From contig JAAXGW010000030.1 in assembly GCA_012267385.1 (NCBI GenBank), forward strand, positions 1 through 64,000: DNA of 64,000 bases, given 5' to 3'. A model generated the notes under the pieces. It was not told the DNA's origin, did not search any database, and saw only the letters and a list, made by a program, of their open reading frames with translations. Source of the stretch: OMG group bacterium. GTDB lineage: Bacteria; Pseudomonadota; Gammaproteobacteria; Pseudomonadales; Azotimanducaceae. The translations under genes were made by a program, and so were the position numbers. Shown here piece by piece: positions 60,588-64,000 of the stretch (position 1 is the first letter of the stretch; each line of letters starts with the position of its first letter).

Positions 60588-61682
60588 TTATTCGTATCCG
60601 GTCAACTCCATGTATCCTCGTCCTATTACTGCATCCTCTTCCTTGACCTCGACGATGCCTTCCCAGTACCTAATACTTGTGTCCATAACTTGGTTGTTAA
60701 ATTTCGCGGCAATCAAGTAACGAATATCGTCCATTTCTAAAGTCCACTCAATTGGGTACGACTTCCAATATTTTTTAGGTGTGATCTTCCAGTTTTCTGC
60801 AGGAATGAGAGCGGTGCTCCCATCGGCTTCAATCCACATTGCGGTTGGAAGAGTCTTGACCTCACTGTCATCACTACGGAGTTCGAATAAAACCAATTCG
60901 CGACCGTCATCGAAGTTGAGCGAAAACCAGAACCAACCGCGGTAGGGTACGCTGAGAATTTGACTACTCCACTCTCGGTCCAACCATGAGAAACCCGATA
61001 CCGTGTACTCCTCTCCGTCGATCTCCAAAGTTCCATTAGTGGGTAATCGCGAAAACGTATAGTAATAGGAAGCGTGATCGGGACTCTTTTGCGAAAAACC
61101 GTTCGTGCCCTGTAGGATCATTGGTTTACCACGACTAATAGAGAGTGAGACTCGGTACTCCGGAGTCCCTGCTGATAACTCTAACGGAAAGTAAGAGGAC
61201 GTTCGCGACGCTAACTTCCAATCTTCAATAAAAACTCTAAACGGTTCTACTTGAGCACCAGCAAGTTCTGGATGTCCCCGACTAAATCTTTCATCACTCA
61301 AATGACTCTTTGTTTGAATGTCTGAAATCGCAAAATGTCCCATATAAGCTTGTCCTGTACGCCACGGATTAGAAGAATCTGTATTGGTAGCTAAGGCACG
61401 GCGAAAAATCGTAAATTGAACTCCAAATTCCCGGCCTTTTTGGTCGTCTAGGATCGCCGTAAGATACCACCATTCAAAAAGGAAGTCGTCGTGTGATCCA
61501 TGGTCAAGGGGAAAGCTGAGTTCGTAGGTGCCGTCTACCTGCGCAAAACTTTCGGTATTGATGTTCGACCCCATCCAAGCGCTTAATTCTGAGGAAGAAG
61601 AAGGCGGGCTACAACCCCAACAAGCAAACACCACGAAAAGAAGTGTCCCTAGAGCTTTGAACAGTTGCTTGCAGTATTTCAT
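60588..61682 (-). CDS. AttH-like lipoprotein (CrtC/lipocalin-like fold)
   Basis: A 364-aa predicted lipoprotein with the lipobox FACWGC giving a lipidated cysteine near residue 24. The double lipocalin-like domain contains FPLDHGSHDDFLFEWWYLTAIL, GVQFTIFRRAL, YMGHFAISD, SGFSWLDREWSSQIL and GWFWFSLNFDDGRELVLFELR, the pattern shared by AttH and hydroxyneurosporene-hydratase-like (CrtC) proteins. Many members work with an FtsX-type permease. The ATG overlaps the permease stop by 4 bases. The lipid or substrate is unknown. Confidence 0.87.
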   Translation of the reverse strand: MKYCKQLFKALGTLLFVVFACWGCSPPSSSSELSAWMGSNINTESFAQVDGTYELSFPLDHGSHDDFLFEWWYLTAILDDQKGREFGVQFTIFRRALATNTDSSNPWRTGQAYMGHFAISDIQTKSHLSDERFSRGHPELAGAQVEPFRVFIEDWKLASRTSSYFPLELSAGTPEYRVSLSISRGKPMILQGTNGFSQKSPDHASYYYTFSRLPTNGTLEIDGEEYTVSGFSWLDREWSSQILSVPYRGWFWFSLNFDDGRELVLFELRSDDSEVKTLPTAMWIEADGSTALIPAENWKITPKKYWKSYPIEWTLEMDDIRYLIAAKFNNQVMDTSIRYWEGIVEVKEEDAVIGRGYMELTGYE

Positions 61683-63991
61683 TTCGAACTACGACTAACG
61701 AAAATCCATGGTAATACAGACGCTAGTACCGCTGCACTCAAACCGAGTAAAAGAGGATATCCCAAGGTCATCGGGGCAAGATGCAAACTTATCGTCCATT
61801 GAAAAGCGCGGGGATTGACGAGTTCACACAATATCCAAGCGATTCCGATTCCAAGTGGAACAGATAGCAAACAACAAACAACCCCAAGTAACGATGATTG
61901 GGTAAACGACTGTCGGAATAATGCGAGCCTTGAAAATCCTAGCGTGTTCAACAATCTATATTCGGCCCTCTTTGCACCCTGCATCGCGAGTGCTGAATTG
62001 AACAATCCGATTACAGCCACCGCTACCGCGATTAGTGCAATAAGGTTTGTAAGAGCAAAGGTTCGGTTAAAAATATGTACTGCTTGTTCCCGGATCTCTG
62101 TGTGGTTCAACACCGTAGCACTCGGGTACGTCTCCTGAAGTTTTCGTTCAATAGCAGAAATGGAATCAGGTTGCACGACTATCAACAAGCGATCGCGTAC
62201 GAGTTGATTAGAGAAAACTTGGTTATTTGGTAGTAGTACTACACGCGACATTTCTCCGTATGACTTAAAAATGTGAATGATCGGAAGATCTATAGGAGTC
62301 ATGCTCGGAAGTTTCAACTCAAGATCGTCTCCAACATTTGCTTGAAGTTGTGCCGCGACTTTTTCGTTCACATACACACCGACACGGTCGATGTCGTATT
62401 CATAGCCGAACCGCCTAGCTTCAAATTCATCAAGTGAAGTCGCTATCACATCCGTCTTTCCGATGGATAAGTTGCCTTCTCCTCGGTAGTATTCACGCAC
62501 TTCTTCCACTCCAGTCCACTGTCGGATGATCATTGGGTCTGCGGCACTGGCCTCACGTAGCTGAATTCCTGGAGGTAGTCGCACTTCCAGAAGTTTAATA
62601 AAGTCCGTTCGAAGGCTACCGACCATTAGGGTAATTCCTATAGCAGTAGCGATGGCAAGTGAGAAGGCGATGGTAGCAAACTTTGCTTGTTTTAGATGTT
62701 GACACGTCGCACGTACGTTGATCCGTGAAATCAGACTCTTAGGCTTGAATCGAGGTAGGAACGCATCAAGAAATCGGACAATGGCTGGGGTCAGTGCAAT
62801 GATGTGTAAAACGCAGAGTGCGAAAACCGCTAGGTAAGCTCCAACTAGGGTGGTAGTCATCCAAATTCCGAAACACAACATCGCTACGGTTGCTACAACC
62901 CCAAGTACGAGAACCAACCATGAGACTTTCCGTAATTGTCGAGTGAAAGCAAGTATTACCCCGATCAGCGCAGTCGACATTCCAAGAACCAGTCCTTTGG
63001 AAGTAGCGATTAGAAAAGTTGTCTTGGGTACATTGATAATGAGGCTGTTTTGTCGAAGAAATACTAACGCAAGAATCGCCGCAACGAGCACAGAGGACAG
63101 AACCAGCGCGGTTGCTTCTAGTATCAACACAGATCGAATTTGAAGAACTGACACTCCAATCGCCTGTAAACGGTCGAACTCTTGTTCCCGTCGTTCTATG
63201 CTACGAACTGTGGATTCGTAGACGATGAAGCCTGAAACCAACACAGCTAGCATACCCAACAGTCCCATGTTGAACGCGATTGACCCTACAAATGTTTGAG
63301 TTGGTTGCCAGAAGTCCATCGATTCGATGTTGAGGTCTGTTAACGAAATTTCTGGTCGACTGAACCCAAGTCCCGTACTTATCCCTGGGGAGAGATGTTC
63401 CATCCATTCCCATACGGGTACTTGGTTGTACCGAAGCCATGCAGCGTCAATCTCTCCCTTTCGATCTAGTAAGTTCTGAGCCGTAGCAATGTCTGCGAGC
63501 AGAAATGTTTGTGCACTGGATCGGAATTCCAACACTTTGATGTCGTTTGGAAATGTTGTATTTACTAGATCTTCACCGAACACGATAACAGAATCTTGAG
63601 TAACTAGATGTGTCGATATTTGGCCGTCCCGAAGATCAAAAGTCGCTTGCGAATCGCTTATCAAATCGATACCAATCAATGGAATTGCGCGCCCACCGAT
63701 CTCAAGATTTCCTTCCACGACCGGTACCATCCCGACTATTTCAGGTAGTTCACCGGCTCGCCATCGTTCCCGCAACCTGAAGTATGAACTCTCGCGATTG
63801 TCGGGAAATGGAACAACATAGTGGTACGAAGACTGAGGCGGTCCCTCGACAAACTCATGCACGAGAGTGTGGCTTGTCACGTGTACAACGGTGATTGCGA
63901 ACAGCGCCAGCACTAAATTTGCGAGCAAAGCAATCAAAACTATGGGGCGCGAAATTAAATCACGCCACTGGCTGCGAATGAGAAGTATCAA
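61679..63991 (-). CDS. FtsX-like ABC transporter permease
   Basis: At least 770 aa. An N-terminal helix (residues 15-38) is followed by a large periplasmic domain, a three-helix FtsX unit (about 240-345), further helices, a second periplasmic domain (about 455-620), and a terminal FtsX unit (NLIALIAVAVAVIGLFNSALAMQGAKRAEYRLLNTLGFSRLALFRQ). This two-FtsX layout is typical of AttG-like permeases. A TTG at 63991 is the first start seen, but the frame is open to base 64000, so the gene may start outside. The ATP-binding partner is not in the window and probably lies just beyond. It overlaps the AttH-like gene. Confidence 0.87.
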   Translation of the reverse strand: MILLIRSQWRDLISRPIVLIALLANLVLALFAITVVHVTSHTLVHEFVEGPPQSSYHYVVPFPDNRESSYFRLRERWRAGELPEIVGMVPVVEGNLEIGGRAIPLIGIDLISDSQATFDLRDGQISTHLVTQDSVIVFGEDLVNTTFPNDIKVLEFRSSAQTFLLADIATAQNLLDRKGEIDAAWLRYNQVPVWEWMEHLSPGISTGLGFSRPEISLTDLNIESMDFWQPTQTFVGSIAFNMGLLGMLAVLVSGFIVYESTVRSIERREQEFDRLQAIGVSVLQIRSVLILEATALVLSSVLVAAILALVFLRQNSLIINVPKTTFLIATSKGLVLGMSTALIGVILAFTRQLRKVSWLVLVLGVVATVAMLCFGIWMTTTLVGAYLAVFALCVLHIIALTPAIVRFLDAFLPRFKPKSLISRINVRATCQHLKQAKFATIAFSLAIATAIGITLMVGSLRTDFIKLLEVRLPPGIQLREASAADPMIIRQWTGVEEVREYYRGEGNLSIGKTDVIATSLDEFEARRFGYEYDIDRVGVYVNEKVAAQLQANVGDDLELKLPSMTPIDLPIIHIFKSYGEMSRVVLLPNNQVFSNQLVRDRLLIVVQPDSISAIERKLQETYPSATVLNHTEIREQAVHIFNRTFALTNLIALIAVAVAVIGLFNSALAMQGAKRAEYRLLNTLGFSRLALFRQSFTQSSLLGVVCCLLSVPLGIGIAWILCELVNPRAFQWTISLHLAPMTLGYPLLLGLSAAVLASVLPWIFVSRSSK

Positions 63992-64000
63992 GCTAAATGA

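Noticed and set aside
1-64000. CRISPR arrays, insertion sequences, rRNA genes and riboswitches
   Set aside because: No regularly spaced direct repeats, transposase genes, rRNA sequence or recognisable riboswitch aptamers were seen when reading the intergenic regions.

Overview
The window looks like a chromosome segment of an uncultured, probably marine gammaproteobacterium of moderate G+C. Supporting this are the rpsU-yqeY-dnaG-rpoD block, the thrB / DUF2782 / polA / engB / cytochrome c4 / dsbA neighbourhood seen in pseudomonad-like genomes, a large TonB-dependent receptor, DNA polymerase II, SURF1/SCO assembly factors and many GTG/TTG starts. The lineage is an inference; there is no rRNA here.

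Layout. 0.1-9.3 kb: TVP38 membrane protein, TonB receptor, oligoendopeptidase F, cytochrome c' with a convergent cytochrome b561, then an A+T-rich adenine methyltransferase/endonuclease pair. 9.5-14.5 kb: DNA polymerase II, purE, tsaC, SURF1 and SCO. 14.5-24.3 kb: thrB, DUF2782, polA (proofreading site lost), engB, and a periplasmic redox cluster (DsbA, cytochrome c4, DsbA, thioredoxin-like lipoprotein). 24.3-31.3 kb: squalene/phytoene synthase, MpaB-type oxygenase, then an RND transporter, LolA-like protein and a frameshifted outer-membrane protein. 31.3-37.7 kb: overlapping amidase, mvaD and phosphomevalonate kinase genes, a single gene fusing HMG-CoA reductase to mevalonate kinase, then exonuclease III. 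37.8-44.9 kb: SWIM-SNF2 helicase, ankyrin lipoprotein, rmuC and a single-chain glycyl-tRNA synthetase.

45.0-49.1 kb is an accessory block: an AAA/DUF4143 ATPase behind a perfect 17-bp-arm palindrome, a second RpoD-like sigma factor with changed promoter-contact residues, and a HepT-MntA toxin-antitoxin pair. Next is a tRNA-Ile(CAU) gene split in its anticodon loop by a 274-nt group I intron, followed by the rpoD-dnaG-yqeY-rpsU block read leftward. 54.2-64.0 kb holds an aminotransferase, a nitrilase-family amidase, a PerM-type membrane protein, a rhomboid protease, a SixA-like phosphatase, two small membrane proteins facing each other, an unrecognised 122-aa protein, purC, and an AttH-like lipoprotein with an FtsX-type permease that may run past the window edge.

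The genes point to a mevalonate-dependent isoprenoid route feeding a squalene-type product, with a lipid-type RND export set near the squalene synthase. HMG-CoA synthase, thiolase, IPP isomerase and prenyl transferase are not in the window. The best leads are the intron-split tRNA-Ile(CAU), the HMG-CoA reductase-mevalonate kinase fusion and the second primary-type sigma factor in its accessory block.
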